Below, piece after piece: positions 26,546 to 35,542 of a stretch of DNA of 64,000 nt. The first letter of the stretch is position 1; every line of letters begins with the position of its first letter. The DNA is from Chitinophaga sp. Cy-1792. GTDB taxonomy: Bacteria; Bacteroidota; Bacteroidia; Chitinophagales; Chitinophagaceae. The notes beneath the pieces were generated by a model. That model saw only the letters and a list, made by a program, of their open reading frames with translations. It did not search any database and was not told where the DNA came from. The stretch covers positions 1,922,001 to 1,986,000 of the forward strand of contig NZ_VWWO01000002.1 in assembly GCF_011752935.1 (NCBI RefSeq), read 5' to 3'. The position numbers and the translations under genes were made by a program.

Positions 26546-26586
26546 TCCCCGCCTGAGATGCATTGCATTAATGCGGCAGGCGGGGA
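26546..26586. terminator. Strong hairpin after the LamG gene
   Basis: 10-bp GC-rich stem (26546-26555 with 26577-26586) just 3' of the LamG stop on the minus strand; no good T-run follows, so it may stabilise the 3' end or act with Rho. Confidence 0.6.
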
Positions 26587-26602
26587 GATACTAAAAACGT
26601 AA

Positions 26603-28693
26603 TTATAATTGCGCGGCATGCAGTGCGGGCTGAGATGGTGAAACGCAGCCACAGTCAGCTGTTATATTGCTACAGTCAGTTAGATATTGGTTAACCGCGG
26701 AAGTGATGTCATAGAGTGACTTCGCCAGTTGTGCTGCAAACCAGACAGCTTCGGCCGGGCCAGCAGGACTAAATATCAGGACAATTCTGGCACCAAGAGA
26801 AATGACAGTCCACCAGCTCAGGGAATTGGAGAGCAGTTGCCAGGAAAATTTAGCAAGTGGAACCAGTAAGGAATATTCACGCAATAATTTCAGCGCGTTA
26901 AAAATCTTTGTGATCGATACGGTGCCACCGCTGAAAATTGCCGTGAGTTGGGGTCCGAGGCCAATGGTATTTATACGGCTTCCAAGGTAGCTGGTCATTC
27001 CTTTGGCGAAACTGCTGCTCTCATATACCAGGCCAAAAGCTGTTACCAATCCGCCTATCAGCTGGGTAATCAGCATAATCAGTGCCATGGTGCAATCTGA
27101 AATTTGTGCTTCATATACAATTTCGGACTGGCCATCTGCATGATGCAGCCGTAGACGCTTCATGGCATTGTCGCCGGTTTCTATAGAAAAGCGCATGGCA
27201 TTTGTAGAAGATGAACTTTGCAAATTGCTTATGGCAAGGGATTTCATGGCATCCAGGCGATCACCCTGTATTCCTCTTTTTATGGCAAACAATTCAAAAT
27301 CCTCCATTACCGCCTGCACGAGTGAAGCATCCATTATTTTTCCTTCGGTTGAAGGTTCTGTGACTGGATGGACAGCTGATAATGCGCCGCTATTGGATAT
27401 GGTTCCGATGCTTTGTTGCATGGCATAACTTGCACCAGATACTAATCCTACAGGGTTCAGCGTGATCAGATTCTGGGCCGGGAGTGCTGACAGGTCATAG
27501 TACGCTAAACAATTAGTCATGGCAGAAAATTGCGGACCATTTTGTATGTCTGCCAATATCTGACTTTCGCTAATGGCCTCATTCCATAGGCTGACGTATT
27601 GTATATATCCCTGAAATCCGCTGATAGCCATGTCCGCGGCCACACTGTCTATTGCACCTATCAGCACAGCACCCTGCATTCCGGGAGCCGGAAGATTCGC
27701 AACAGAACTATCGAAAATGCCATTTATATATATGTCCGCAGTTTGCGTATCAGCAGTCCAGATAGCAGCTAGATGGTACCAGGTATCCGCATTAAGCATC
27801 GTGTTGGAAATCAGGGGAGTGGCATTTCCTAACTGAAAAACAACATTACCTGCTGCATTTACAGAGAGGATAAAACCATCCGGGGATACATCCGTGCCAT
27901 TTGAAATGATGATCATATTATCATCAGCAGCATTGGTATTGTATGGGGGCTCAGGCAGGTACTGCGGATTTATCGTGGCCATAACAGAGAAGTCTGTAGT
28001 GCCGGAAGGAATGATGTTCTGATCATCATATGGGTCGCAGAAGGCAGTACCATTAAATGATACAGCCGGAACAAGGGTATTAAATTCTATACCATTTCCA
28101 GCAGGTGTAATGGATACATTATTGCCAGAGGTGTCTTGCGCAGGCATAACAGACATGTCAAACTGGGCTTCCAGGTAACTGGTAGCAGCAGGGTAGTTTG
28201 TCCATTGGTTGTTTGAAATCTGATAAGGAGTTAGCACCGTAGACCATAATCTGCACGTATCAATTTGTCCGTAAAAATCACCACCGATTACCCAGTTGTT
28301 ATCTGTGGCAGCCGGAGGTGTGAGTCCGGAAGCCTGGATAAGACGTACACCGTTCAGGTATATCGTCATGGCACTGCCATCAAACGAAATGCTTACCAGG
28401 TACCAGGTATGTTCCTGTAGTACGTTCGTGGCAGTTATAGTGGGGCCATTTCCAGCAAAGGCAGCAGCAATATTGGTATTCTGGGTGGTGAGTGTAAACT
28501 CTCCCTGTTTGGAAACAAGGGTCATTTCATCCACCAGTGCATCAAGATAGCACCAGATCTCAATGGTCCAACGGTTTTGCAGAAATGAGGGCATTGTGCC
28601 ACAGGAATAATAGCCCTGACCACTTACGAAGTTACTGGTGCTATTCTGATTGACTGGCATGAAATCCTGGACAGCATTTATGTAGGTGTTCAT
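26603..28693 (-). CDS. Double-LamG protein with hydrophobic C-terminal region
   Basis: 696 residues without a signal peptide. Two concanavalin/LamG-like jelly-roll domains follow each other: about 20-180 (RWTIEIWCYLDALVDEMTLVSKQG, HTWYLVSISFDGSAMTIYLNG, GGDFYGQIDTCRLW) and about 205-400 (MATINPQYLPEPPYNTNAADD, TWYHLAAIWTADTQTADIYIN, GFQGYIQYVSLWNEAISESQI). After a Ser/Ala-rich linker the region about 525-665 is strongly hydrophobic (ALIMLITQLIGGLVTAFGLVY, WWTVISLGARIVLIF). It ends in CSNITADCGCV, a short Cys cluster. The layout suggests a carbohydrate-binding front and a membrane-inserting or membrane-anchored back. No catalytic motif. It is 36 bp downstream of the 344-aa gene. Confidence 0.75.
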   Translation of the reverse strand: MNTYINAVQDFMPVNQNSTSNFVSGQGYYSCGTMPSFLQNRWTIEIWCYLDALVDEMTLVSKQGEFTLTTQNTNIAAAFAGNGPTITATNVLQEHTWYLVSISFDGSAMTIYLNGVRLIQASGLTPPAATDNNWVIGGDFYGQIDTCRLWSTVLTPYQISNNQWTNYPAATSYLEAQFDMSVMPAQDTSGNNVSITPAGNGIEFNTLVPAVSFNGTAFCDPYDDQNIIPSGTTDFSVMATINPQYLPEPPYNTNAADDNMIIISNGTDVSPDGFILSVNAAGNVVFQLGNATPLISNTMLNADTWYHLAAIWTADTQTADIYINGIFDSSVANLPAPGMQGAVLIGAIDSVAADMAISGFQGYIQYVSLWNEAISESQILADIQNGPQFSAMTNCLAYYDLSALPAQNLITLNPVGLVSGASYAMQQSIGTISNSGALSAVHPVTEPSTEGKIMDASLVQAVMEDFELFAIKRGIQGDRLDAMKSLAISNLQSSSSTNAMRFSIETGDNAMKRLRLHHADGQSEIVYEAQISDCTMALIMLITQLIGGLVTAFGLVYESSSFAKGMTSYLGSRINTIGLGPQLTAIFSGGTVSITKIFNALKLLREYSLLVPLAKFSWQLLSNSLSWWTVISLGARIVLIFSPAGPAEAVWFAAQLAKSLYDITSAVNQYLTDCSNITADCGCVSPSQPALHAAQL

Positions 28694-28729
28694 ATTATTC
28701 GGTTTTATGGATTTGAAGGAATAGCAGTT

Positions 28730-29764
28730 TTACATATTTGCACTTACGATAGACAGTGTGCTGCCAAGCTTTATCAGTGCCAGGGTTTGGAGGTTTACCT
28801 GACCGGTTTCGTTGGCTATGGCTAATTCATAATGTCTGGTCATGGCCTGTTCTGCGGGATCTTCCAGGGAGGCAGATGGTACCTGGTAATAATCTACTGT
28901 TACGGCAGAATTGGGAGGAATGGTTCCATTGTTTGGCATCGAGATAATGAGAGACATACTCATGGATGCGCTACCAACAGTACCAATGTTTGGAGGAACG
29001 GCCATCATAAATGTAGCGTTACTACTGTTCTGATCTAATGACGTAAAATTCACGGTTTGCGAAAAAGGCATGGGTAGTCTGCTATCAACGCAATTAGCAG
29101 CCACCGTTCCGCCTGCAAGTGCAGCCGGGCCAGTAATGGAAAATATCATCTTGGCGGTTGCATTGTTAGAATTTCCAAACTCATTGATCAGCCCCAGGCT
29201 ATTTCCGCCAGGATAGTAATTGACATTTCGCTGTGCGATATTGGGATTACCTGTGATCCACTGAGCGTAAGCAGCATTAGAGGAGAAGCTGGATGGTATT
29301 GCCGGGGGAACCCCATTGTTATTCACGACCGCAATCAGGCAGATGTGATTTCCAGTAGTAGGATTTACCAGTGTTTGAATAATAAATGGAGCGGTGATAA
29401 GTGCAACATCACCCGGCGCTATAGATGGATTATTATTTGCGTCAGCAAAAGTATTGATCGTGCTCAATGCAGTCCATTGATTAGGTAGCATCAACAGATT
29501 GCTGGGTACCCAATAAAGATTTACAGTACCTGTCATGGCGTTGGAAGATGTATTCAAGGCACGGACATATATATTATTCGTTTGACCACCCACGATACTT
29601 TCACCCAGATCCTTACCATAATAAGTACTTGCCATTTCCCAGGAAAGAAACTGTTCCTGGTATGGTATAATATCCGGAGAGGCCCAATAATCGTCGTTAA
29701 GGGGAGTGGGGTTAGTGCCTGTTTCGTTTAAGGTATCTCTTACAAGAAGGTTATAGTAAGCCAT
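28730..29764 (-). CDS. Beta-rich protein of unknown family, operon partner of the LamG protein
   Basis: 344 residues with no signal peptide and no membrane helix. It opens MAYYNLLVRDTLNETGTNPTP and is rich in Asn/Ser/Thr and short strands (NNIYVRALNTSSNAMTGTVNLYWVP near 64-88; PGDVALITAPFIIQ near 117-130; NSAVTVDYYQVPSASLEDPAEQ near 289-310), a beta-sandwich look. The NIYVRALN and GTVNLYW segments resemble CARDB/Ig-like modules. Function unknown. Its gene begins the two-gene minus-strand unit with the LamG gene, and the 539 bp upstream are gene-free. Confidence 0.68.
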   Translation of the reverse strand: MAYYNLLVRDTLNETGTNPTPLNDDYWASPDIIPYQEQFLSWEMASTYYGKDLGESIVGGQTNNIYVRALNTSSNAMTGTVNLYWVPSNLLMLPNQWTALSTINTFADANNNPSIAPGDVALITAPFIIQTLVNPTTGNHICLIAVVNNNGVPPAIPSSFSSNAAYAQWITGNPNIAQRNVNYYPGGNSLGLINEFGNSNNATAKMIFSITGPAALAGGTVAANCVDSRLPMPFSQTVNFTSLDQNSSNATFMMAVPPNIGTVGSASMSMSLIISMPNNGTIPPNSAVTVDYYQVPSASLEDPAEQAMTRHYELAIANETGQVNLQTLALIKLGSTLSIVSANM

Positions 29765-29997
29765 AATTCAATGATTTAATGAAGGAATTGTAATTGACCT
29801 TTCAGGGCAAAATTCTGGAATCATCGAAAGGTGGATACAGCTAAAAACAGCTTTCATAATGGATGTTTTTCCTGTAAGGAATCAGTGACCCCTTATCGGT
29901 TTATTTTTTTTGTATAGCTAATTACGGGAGGAAGGGTCTTTAGAAGGAATCGTGTGTAATTTTCTACTTAACATAATATAAATTATAGGATAATGCA

Positions 29998-30110
29998 AAA
30001 CACACAATTCCGGGCCCAAAGCGAGTCGGTTTTTAAAAAAATTTTTTAGGCGCTTCGCGCCAGGGTTGCCGAGGCCCTCTGATGAGTGCGCTGAGAATGC
30101 GATATTTGAA
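29998..30110. other. GC-rich structured segment in a 539-bp gene-free gap
   Basis: The gap 29765-30303 has no credible gene. It contains AAAAAAATTTTTTA beside the hairpin GGCGCTTCGCGCC (30049-30061) and an AGGG...CCCT stem just after it. A 65-residue minus frame across this (29918-30115) lacks family features and is not called. The rest of the gap is AT-rich with T-runs near 29904. Confidence 0.4.
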
Positions 30111-30303
30111 ATCATGTAGACCTATATCTCAGCTATTTAATTCTCAGTCCCCTGAAAATCAGTTCATTCTGTCCTAATTATGTTGATGGAGGTAACAAGA
30201 TTTTCAATTTTAAAATTTTATCGGCAGGCACCTCTCCTGCGTTTTAAATCCCTCAAACAAATCTATAAGGTGATTGTATTCCCCCGGATAAAATCAGGTA
30301 CTT

Positions 30304-30822
30304 ATGATGAACGCAATTAACTGGCCTCCTCCATACCTTCCAGGGACCACAGATAACTTTTGTTCCAACGAAGTGATTGTCGCGGGACTCAGTGCCGAAG
30401 ATATCTGGCCATACCTCAGCCACCCGTATATCTGGCCGGAATATTATAGCAACGCCTCCGCCATAGAATTTGACAACGGCGGCGGCCCACAACTCAATGA
30501 AACGTCTAGGTTCCGGTTCAGAACTTTTGGCTTTCCCATGGAAGCCGAGGTGACGGAATTTGTAGCCCCCGTGGACGGTTCTACAGGTCGACTATCCTGG
30601 CACGGCTGGATGAACGGAGACGCCAATACAAAATTTGATGTACTGCATTGCTGGCTGGTGGAGAATCTAAGCGAAGAAAGAGTAAGGATATTGACCCAGG
30701 AATCCCAGATAGGCCTACCCGCCAAAGAGCTGGCGAAATCAAAACCTAATAAAATGATCAATGGCCACCAGGATTGGCTCGATGGTTTAGTGACTGCTGC
30801 CAGAAGCGGGAAGAAGAAATAA
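30304..30822 (+). CDS. SRPBCC-domain protein
   Basis: 172 residues. The pattern of an SRPBCC/START-like fold is visible: N-terminal strand and short helix VIVAGLSAEDIWPYLSHPYIWPEYY near 22-46, then the antiparallel sheet (ETSRFRFRTFGFPMEAEVTEF, GRLSWHGWMNG) and the long C-terminal helix (NGHQDWLDGLVTAA). Such proteins bind hydrophobic ligands in a deep pocket; the ligand here is unknown. It stands alone and ends in a strong hairpin. Confidence 0.8.
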   Translation: MMNAINWPPPYLPGTTDNFCSNEVIVAGLSAEDIWPYLSHPYIWPEYYSNASAIEFDNGGGPQLNETSRFRFRTFGFPMEAEVTEFVAPVDGSTGRLSWHGWMNGDANTKFDVLHCWLVENLSEERVRILTQESQIGLPAKELAKSKPNKMINGHQDWLDGLVTAARSGKKK

Positions 30823-30824
30823 AA

Positions 30825-30858
30825 ATGCCCCTGGATATATTTTACTATCCAGGGGCAT
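30825..30858. terminator. Hairpin after the SRPBCC gene
   Basis: 13-bp perfect stem (30825-30837 with 30846-30858), 8-nt loop, A-run before it; the T-tract after is weak. Confidence 0.7.
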
Positions 30859-30981
30859 CTACCTATGTCAATATATTATGGTATCAAAATAAGGGCTAAA
30901 AAGTGGGTGGTTCATCTCATGCTACCACCTCCCGAAAAAATAATTCTATTTAACATAATAATTTACGCTTACGGAATTGGG

Positions 30982-32277
30982 CTATCGTTTCTTAGGTACC
31001 ACCAACCTTTGCGCACTGTAAATTCCGGAATGTCCGCTGAAATAATAGGCCGTGAAACAAGCCACTGCAAAGTATATCACATGATGCGTTCCAAATAATT
31101 CCACGCCCATAATCGTACAGGCCAGCGGCGTATTAGTAGCACCTGCAAATACTGCAATGAAACCAAGTCCCGCCATAAGGTCTACCGGAGCACCCATCAG
31201 ATGCCCCAAAGCATTACCTAATGCTGCCCCCATGAAAAATAAAGGTGTCACCTCACCCCCTTTGAAACCCATACCCAACGTGATAGCAGTAAACAGTAGC
31301 TTCCAGAACCAACTCATATAACTGATGTCGGCATCAGCACGAAATGAATTGACGATACTCGGACCCAAACTATCAGGGCTGCTGGTAGTAACACCCAACC
31401 CCAGATAGGCATCTGTACGGAGTATCCAGCAAAGTACAATGATGATGATACCACCTGCGAAAGGTACCAGCCAGGGTATTTTAATATAGGCGTTGGCGGT
31501 AGACTTTATCTTATGCATCAACCAGGAAAAAAGAAAACTGGTGAGACCGAAGGCGACGCCACCTGCGATCACCTTGGCAAGCAATAATAAATCGGCATGT
31601 ATATATGGTATCCCAATGGTTGCTGCCATCGACTCGTAATCTATATGATAATGCGTATGGCTGATTCCCCAGGAACTGCATACAACATCTGCCAGTACAC
31701 CCGCCACCAGGCAAGGTATCAGGGCATCATAACGCATCACGCCAATGGCCAGTACTTCCAGGGCGAATACAGCGCCAGTAACCGGTGTTCCGAATACAGC
31801 ACCGAAACCCGCCGCGATACCCGTCATCAGGATGATCTTTATATCTGCTTCATTCAGTTTCAGTACACGACCTATCCAGCCTGCCATACTTCCACCTATC
31901 TGTACTGCTGTCCCTTCGCGGCCAGCAGAGCCGCCAAAGAGATGAGTGATTATAGTAGTAATCAGCACCAGCGGCGCCATGCGAGCTGGAACACCGCCCC
32001 CTGGCTGATGTATCTCATCCATGATCAGGTTGTTGCCTTTGTCGGCAGATTTCCCTCCCCACTTATACAACCAGTATATGAGGATGCCTGCAAAAGGTAA
32101 TATATATAATAACCAGGGATGCTGCCAGCGTATATGCGTTACCGTATCCAGCAGCCAAAGAAATAATGCTACCAGTGAACCAGTGATTATAGCAACAGGT
32201 AAAATGAGTAATGTCCAGCGAAGCAGCTGGTAAACAATCGATAACTGATCTTTAGGGAAGTGCTGTGTTTGTTTCAT
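30982..32277 (-). CDS. CLC-family anion/proton antiporter, fluoride-type (CLC-F)
   Basis: 431 residues with the 10-12 helices of CLC proteins. Core motifs: GGSAGREGTAVQIGGS at about 113-128, carrying the gating Glu in GREGT (the CLC-F variant of GREGP); GFGAVFGTPVTGAVFALEVLA near 153-173; GFKGGEVTPLFFMGAALG near 339-356; and FAGATNTPLACTIMGVELFG near 378-397. The GREGT form and the NLIMDEIH/RMAPLVL region are those I associate with fluoride-exporting CLCs. The decisive support is a fluoride riboswitch directly upstream. CLC-F exchanges F- for H+ to keep cytoplasmic fluoride low. Confidence 0.88.
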   Translation of the reverse strand: MKQTQHFPKDQLSIVYQLLRWTLLILPVAIITGSLVALFLWLLDTVTHIRWQHPWLLYILPFAGILIYWLYKWGGKSADKGNNLIMDEIHQPGGGVPARMAPLVLITTIITHLFGGSAGREGTAVQIGGSMAGWIGRVLKLNEADIKIILMTGIAAGFGAVFGTPVTGAVFALEVLAIGVMRYDALIPCLVAGVLADVVCSSWGISHTHYHIDYESMAATIGIPYIHADLLLLAKVIAGGVAFGLTSFLFSWLMHKIKSTANAYIKIPWLVPFAGGIIIIVLCWILRTDAYLGLGVTTSSPDSLGPSIVNSFRADADISYMSWFWKLLFTAITLGMGFKGGEVTPLFFMGAALGNALGHLMGAPVDLMAGLGFIAVFAGATNTPLACTIMGVELFGTHHVIYFAVACFTAYYFSGHSGIYSAQRLVVPKKR

Positions 32278-32286
32278 GATCCTACA

Positions 32287-32315
32287 AATAAATAAAACAT
32301 GGAATCAACGACTCC
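32287..32315 (-). terminator. Putative riboswitch expression platform (hairpin plus U-rich run)
   Basis: Downstream of the aptamer on the minus strand, GGAGTC-GTT-GATTCC (32301-32315) forms a 6-bp stem followed by ATGTTTTATTT. It could end transcription when fluoride is low. Confidence 0.5.
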
Positions 32316-32330
32316 TGGTCATTTAACTAT

Positions 32331-32400
32331 CTGTAGGCGCCATCAGCTCCGGCGATGCGAAACGGTTGGATTATACAGGAAGACACCATTTCCTGTCTGG
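32331..32400 (-). promoter_or_regulatory. Fluoride (crcB) riboswitch aptamer
   Basis: Minus strand. A P1-type stem ACAGGAA/TTCCTGT (32396-32390 with 32382-32376) encloses AATGGTGTC; a second stem GTTTCG/CGGAGC surrounds a 6-nt loop. The 3' box CTGATGGCGCCTACAG follows. The loop GGTGTC pairs with GGCGCC as the pseudoknot (G-C, G-C, U-G, G-C, U-G, C-G). Order, spacing and the conserved CUGAUG...CCUAC box match the fluoride class (the E. coli crcB form has CUGAUGAUGCCUACAG). Found between glk and the CLC-F gene, 53 nt before the CLC start. Confidence 0.9.
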
Positions 32401-32403
32401 AGG

Positions 32404-32411
32404 CAAAAGTA
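32404..32411 (-). promoter_or_regulatory. -7 element before the fluoride riboswitch
   Basis: TACTTTTG on the minus strand, exact TAnnTTTG. The start near 32397 falls at the 5' end of the aptamer, so the CLC gene is probably transcribed alone rather than from glk. No clear -33 TTG. Confidence 0.5.
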
Positions 32412-32416
32412 ATATT

Positions 32417-33469
32417 TTATTTTAATAATTGAGCATAATATGCTGCACCCCAAAGTGCTGCCTTATCATTATCAACGATATGCAGCGGCACGCTCGCCAG
32501 CAATTCCTGCATCCGGTCGCCCTGAATATAATGATTATAGAACTCCCCTGTTTCCAGCAGTCCAGCAATCTTTGGCGGGATTCCCCCTCCAAGGAATAAT
32601 CCGCCAACCGATTTATATTTCATGGCAAGATCTGCGGATACCCGCGCAAGGTATCTCACAAACAACTCCATCGTCTTTTTAGTAATACCCATATCTCCTG
32701 CCAGCGCCGACTGACTAATGACCGCCGACGGATTCCCGTTTGCCATAGCCTCTTTCAGACTACTGCTTTCTTCCAGCCCCTCTGCATCTCTTAAAAAAGT
32801 ATAGATATCATGTATGCCCGGCCCGGAAATCACCCGCTCCCAGCTTACGATCTCATATTTCTCCTGTAGGTATTTTAATAATTTTATATCCAGGTCTGTA
32901 CGTACCGCGAAATCAGTATGACCTCCTTCGGATGCAAACGGATGATGGTACGTGCCGTCCCAATAAAGGCCTGCCATACCCAAACCCGTACCTGGCGCTA
33001 TAATTGCCATATTTCCAATATGATTACCCGAACCACGGTGCAAAGTGGTCAGCTCATGTGGCGACAAAGTAGCCAGTCCATAAGCAGTAGCTTCCAGGTC
33101 ATTGATAAGCGCCACCTGCTGTACACCGGTTGCCTGGCGGATTTCATCCACCGTCAGCTCCCTCGATAAATTGGTCAGCTCCACTCTCCCATTGAAAACC
33201 GGTCCGGCTACGCCAATGCATATACGTTCTACCGGTCTGTCGTTACTCTCCGACAAAAACTTCACAAACATATCTGTTACGTTAGCATAATCTCTGGACA
33301 CATAGGTCTCCTCCCTTAATACGTCCAGCTGTCCGCCGGCAGCCATAAACAACGCCAGGTTGGTTTTGGTGCCGCCAATATCACCGGCCAGCAGATATAC
33401 CCGCTGTGTACCGGTTGCAGCAGGAAGGAAACTCGGAAGAAACTGTAATCTTTTTACTGTCTGGGTCAT
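32417..33469 (-). CDS. glk: Glucokinase
   Basis: 350 residues from the preferred ATG (MTQTVKRLQFLPS); a longer frame from 33538 would add 23 residues that look like no family member. It is an ASKHA-fold kinase of the E. coli Glk type: LLAGDIGGTKTNLALF near 25-40 (phosphate-binding loop), CIGVAGPVFNGRV, LINDLEATAYGL near 122-133, APGTGLGMAGLYW and ASEGGHTDFAVRTD near 178-191. It phosphorylates glucose to glucose 6-phosphate with ATP. Together with the GH15 and OtsA-OtsB genes it fits recycling of trehalose-derived glucose. Confidence 0.92.
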   Translation of the reverse strand: MTQTVKRLQFLPSFLPAATGTQRVYLLAGDIGGTKTNLALFMAAGGQLDVLREETYVSRDYANVTDMFVKFLSESNDRPVERICIGVAGPVFNGRVELTNLSRELTVDEIRQATGVQQVALINDLEATAYGLATLSPHELTTLHRGSGNHIGNMAIIAPGTGLGMAGLYWDGTYHHPFASEGGHTDFAVRTDLDIKLLKYLQEKYEIVSWERVISGPGIHDIYTFLRDAEGLEESSSLKEAMANGNPSAVISQSALAGDMGITKKTMELFVRYLARVSADLAMKYKSVGGLFLGGGIPPKIAGLLETGEFYNHYIQGDRMQELLASVPLHIVDNDKAALWGAAYYAQLLK

Positions 33470-33712
33470 CTCATCAGGAATTAGCTCGCCAATAAAAGTA
33501 ATTATTATTCCCGGGTTATCCCAGGTCCTCCTCTCCATAATATATTATTATAACAAAACACTCAACTTTCTCCCCTCCCGGCGCATAACAAAAAATTGCA
33601 AAACCCCTCCCATCAAGTATTTCACCACTACCCTTTCCGGATGCTTCAAAACCGGAACACGTTTTGTACCCTTCCAAACAATTTGGTAAATAAACTGTAG
33701 TTCATACAAATC

Positions 33713-35500
33713 ATGCTTATGGAAAGACATACTTATCAGACTGGCATTATCGGAAACTGCTCATTCATTGCGCATATCAATCTGAATACCAATGTCGACT
33801 GGCTTTGCTGGCCCCGGATGGATAGTACTTTTACCTTCGGCGGACTCCTGGACACCAAAAAAGGCGGTGAATTTTCTATCCTGCCCAATGACCATTACAC
33901 CTCTCACCAGTACTACCTGGAAAATACCAATGTGCTGTGTACAGAGGTGACTACCAACGAAGGCAGCTACCGTATCACCGACTTCGCCCCACGCTTCAAT
34001 CAGTATGAAAGGTTCTTTAAGCCCCTGATGATGATCCGTAAGGTGGAACCTATCGAAGGCTCTCCCAGGGTGCGTGTGATTTGCAAACCTGTATGCGACT
34101 ATGGTGCACGTCACCTGCACCCATTACGGGGAAGCAGCCATATTGAATTTACAGGCTGTGAAGATCGAATCCGCCTCACCACCGACATCCCCATCAGCTA
34201 TATATTTGATGAAGAACTCTTTGTGCTCAACGATACCAGGTACCTCCTGCTTACCTACGGCCATCCGCTGGAAGCCCCGTTGCAAAGTACAGCAGAACGC
34301 TTCCTGCGGGAAACCACCCAATACTGGCGCAGCTGGATCAAACAATCCTCTATCGCCAATTACTTCCAGCCTTTCGTGATCCGCTCTGCGCTTGCGCTGA
34401 AATTACATCAGTATGAAGATACCGGCGCCATCATTGCTGCCAGTACCACCAGCCTGCCAGAGTTCCCGGACAGTGGCCGTAACTGGGACTATCGCTACTG
34501 CTGGATGCGCGACAGCTATTATATATTAACAGCCCTGAATCATATCGGCCACTTTGAAGAAATGGAACGCTACTTTGGTTATATCACGGATATCTCTTTC
34601 TCGGGAGATTTCCGGTACCAGCCCCTGTATGGCATTACCGGCAAAAAAGATCTGATAGAAAATATCCTTCCGCATCTCAGCGGATATATGGGTAACCAGC
34701 CTGTAAGAATTGGTAATCAGGCATATGAGCATATTCAGAATGATATCTACGGACAGGTGCTGATCTCCATGCTACCGCTCTATACCGACCATCGGTTTAT
34801 CTTTACGGAAAGAAAAGACTCCGACCGGTGGATCAACCTCCTGCTGAAGAAGATAGAGCGTACCATCGATGAAAAGGATGCAGGTATCTGGGAGTTCCGC
34901 AACATGGCTAACATTCATTGCTATACGAATTTGTTCCAGTGGGCAGGATGCTGTGCAGCCGAGAAAATGGCCCGCACTATTAATAATGAAGAACTGGTAG
35001 AGAAAGCTGTGGCCTTAAAAGAAAGAGCCGCCGCGCATATCGAAAGCTGCTACGATCCTGAACTGAAAGCCTATACCAACGCCGCTGGCAGCAAATACCT
35101 GGATGCCAGTACCCTGCAGCTGATCATGATGAATTACCTGGATCCAAAGTCGGAACGGGCACGTGATCACCTGGAGGCCCTTGAAAAGGAACTTAAAACT
35201 GATGACGGCCTCTTCTACCGTTACCTCCATTCCGATGATTTCGGTAAGCCACGAACTACGTTTCTCGTTTGTGCATTCTGGTATGTAGAAGCCCTTGCCT
35301 GCGTAGGACGCCTGGAAGATGCCCAGCACGAGTTTGAAAAAATACTGCAGTACAGCAATCACCTGCTGCTGTTTAGTGAAGATGTTGAATCGGGTACCGG
35401 CAGCCAGTGGGGTAATTTTCCGCAGGCCTATTCACATGTGGGACTCATGAATGCCGCCTACCGTATAAGCATGAAGCTGGACGTTCCGATCTTTATATAA
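33713..35500 (+). CDS. Glycoside hydrolase family 15 protein (glucoamylase/trehalase type)
   Basis: 595 residues, no signal peptide, so cytoplasmic. The N-terminal beta domain starts YQTGIIGNCSFIAHIN and includes WLCWPRMDSTFTFGGLLD near 35-52. The (alpha/alpha)6 catalytic domain begins near 225; GRNWDYRYCWMRDSYYILTAL near 255-275 is the family marker, and KDAGIWEFR near 388-396 contains the presumed general acid Glu. GH15 enzymes release glucose from alpha-glucans or, in some bacteria and archaea, hydrolyse trehalose. The convergent partner is a trehalose phosphate synthase/phosphatase, which favours trehalase here. The activity is inferred. Confidence 0.9.
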   Translation: MLMERHTYQTGIIGNCSFIAHINLNTNVDWLCWPRMDSTFTFGGLLDTKKGGEFSILPNDHYTSHQYYLENTNVLCTEVTTNEGSYRITDFAPRFNQYERFFKPLMMIRKVEPIEGSPRVRVICKPVCDYGARHLHPLRGSSHIEFTGCEDRIRLTTDIPISYIFDEELFVLNDTRYLLLTYGHPLEAPLQSTAERFLRETTQYWRSWIKQSSIANYFQPFVIRSALALKLHQYEDTGAIIAASTTSLPEFPDSGRNWDYRYCWMRDSYYILTALNHIGHFEEMERYFGYITDISFSGDFRYQPLYGITGKKDLIENILPHLSGYMGNQPVRIGNQAYEHIQNDIYGQVLISMLPLYTDHRFIFTERKDSDRWINLLLKKIERTIDEKDAGIWEFRNMANIHCYTNLFQWAGCCAAEKMARTINNEELVEKAVALKERAAAHIESCYDPELKAYTNAAGSKYLDASTLQLIMMNYLDPKSERARDHLEALEKELKTDDGLFYRYLHSDDFGKPRTTFLVCAFWYVEALACVGRLEDAQHEFEKILQYSNHLLLFSEDVESGTGSQWGNFPQAYSHVGLMNAAYRISMKLDVPIFI

Positions 35501-35503
35501 TCA

Positions 35504-35540
35504 GAAAGGGCCGTGTCTATTCTTTAGACACAGCCCTTTG
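35504..35540. terminator. Bidirectional terminator
   Basis: 16-bp near-perfect stem (35504-35519 with 35525-35540, one mismatch) between the convergent GH15 and OtsA-OtsB genes. Confidence 0.88.
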
Positions 35541-35542
35541 CT

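Noticed and set aside
29918..30115. 65-codon minus frame in the gap before the SRPBCC gene
   Set aside because: It runs through hairpins and has no signal, domain or start context.
30865..31098. 77-codon plus frame over the 3' end of the CLC gene
   Set aside because: Antisense shadow of the CLC frame; no start context or domain.
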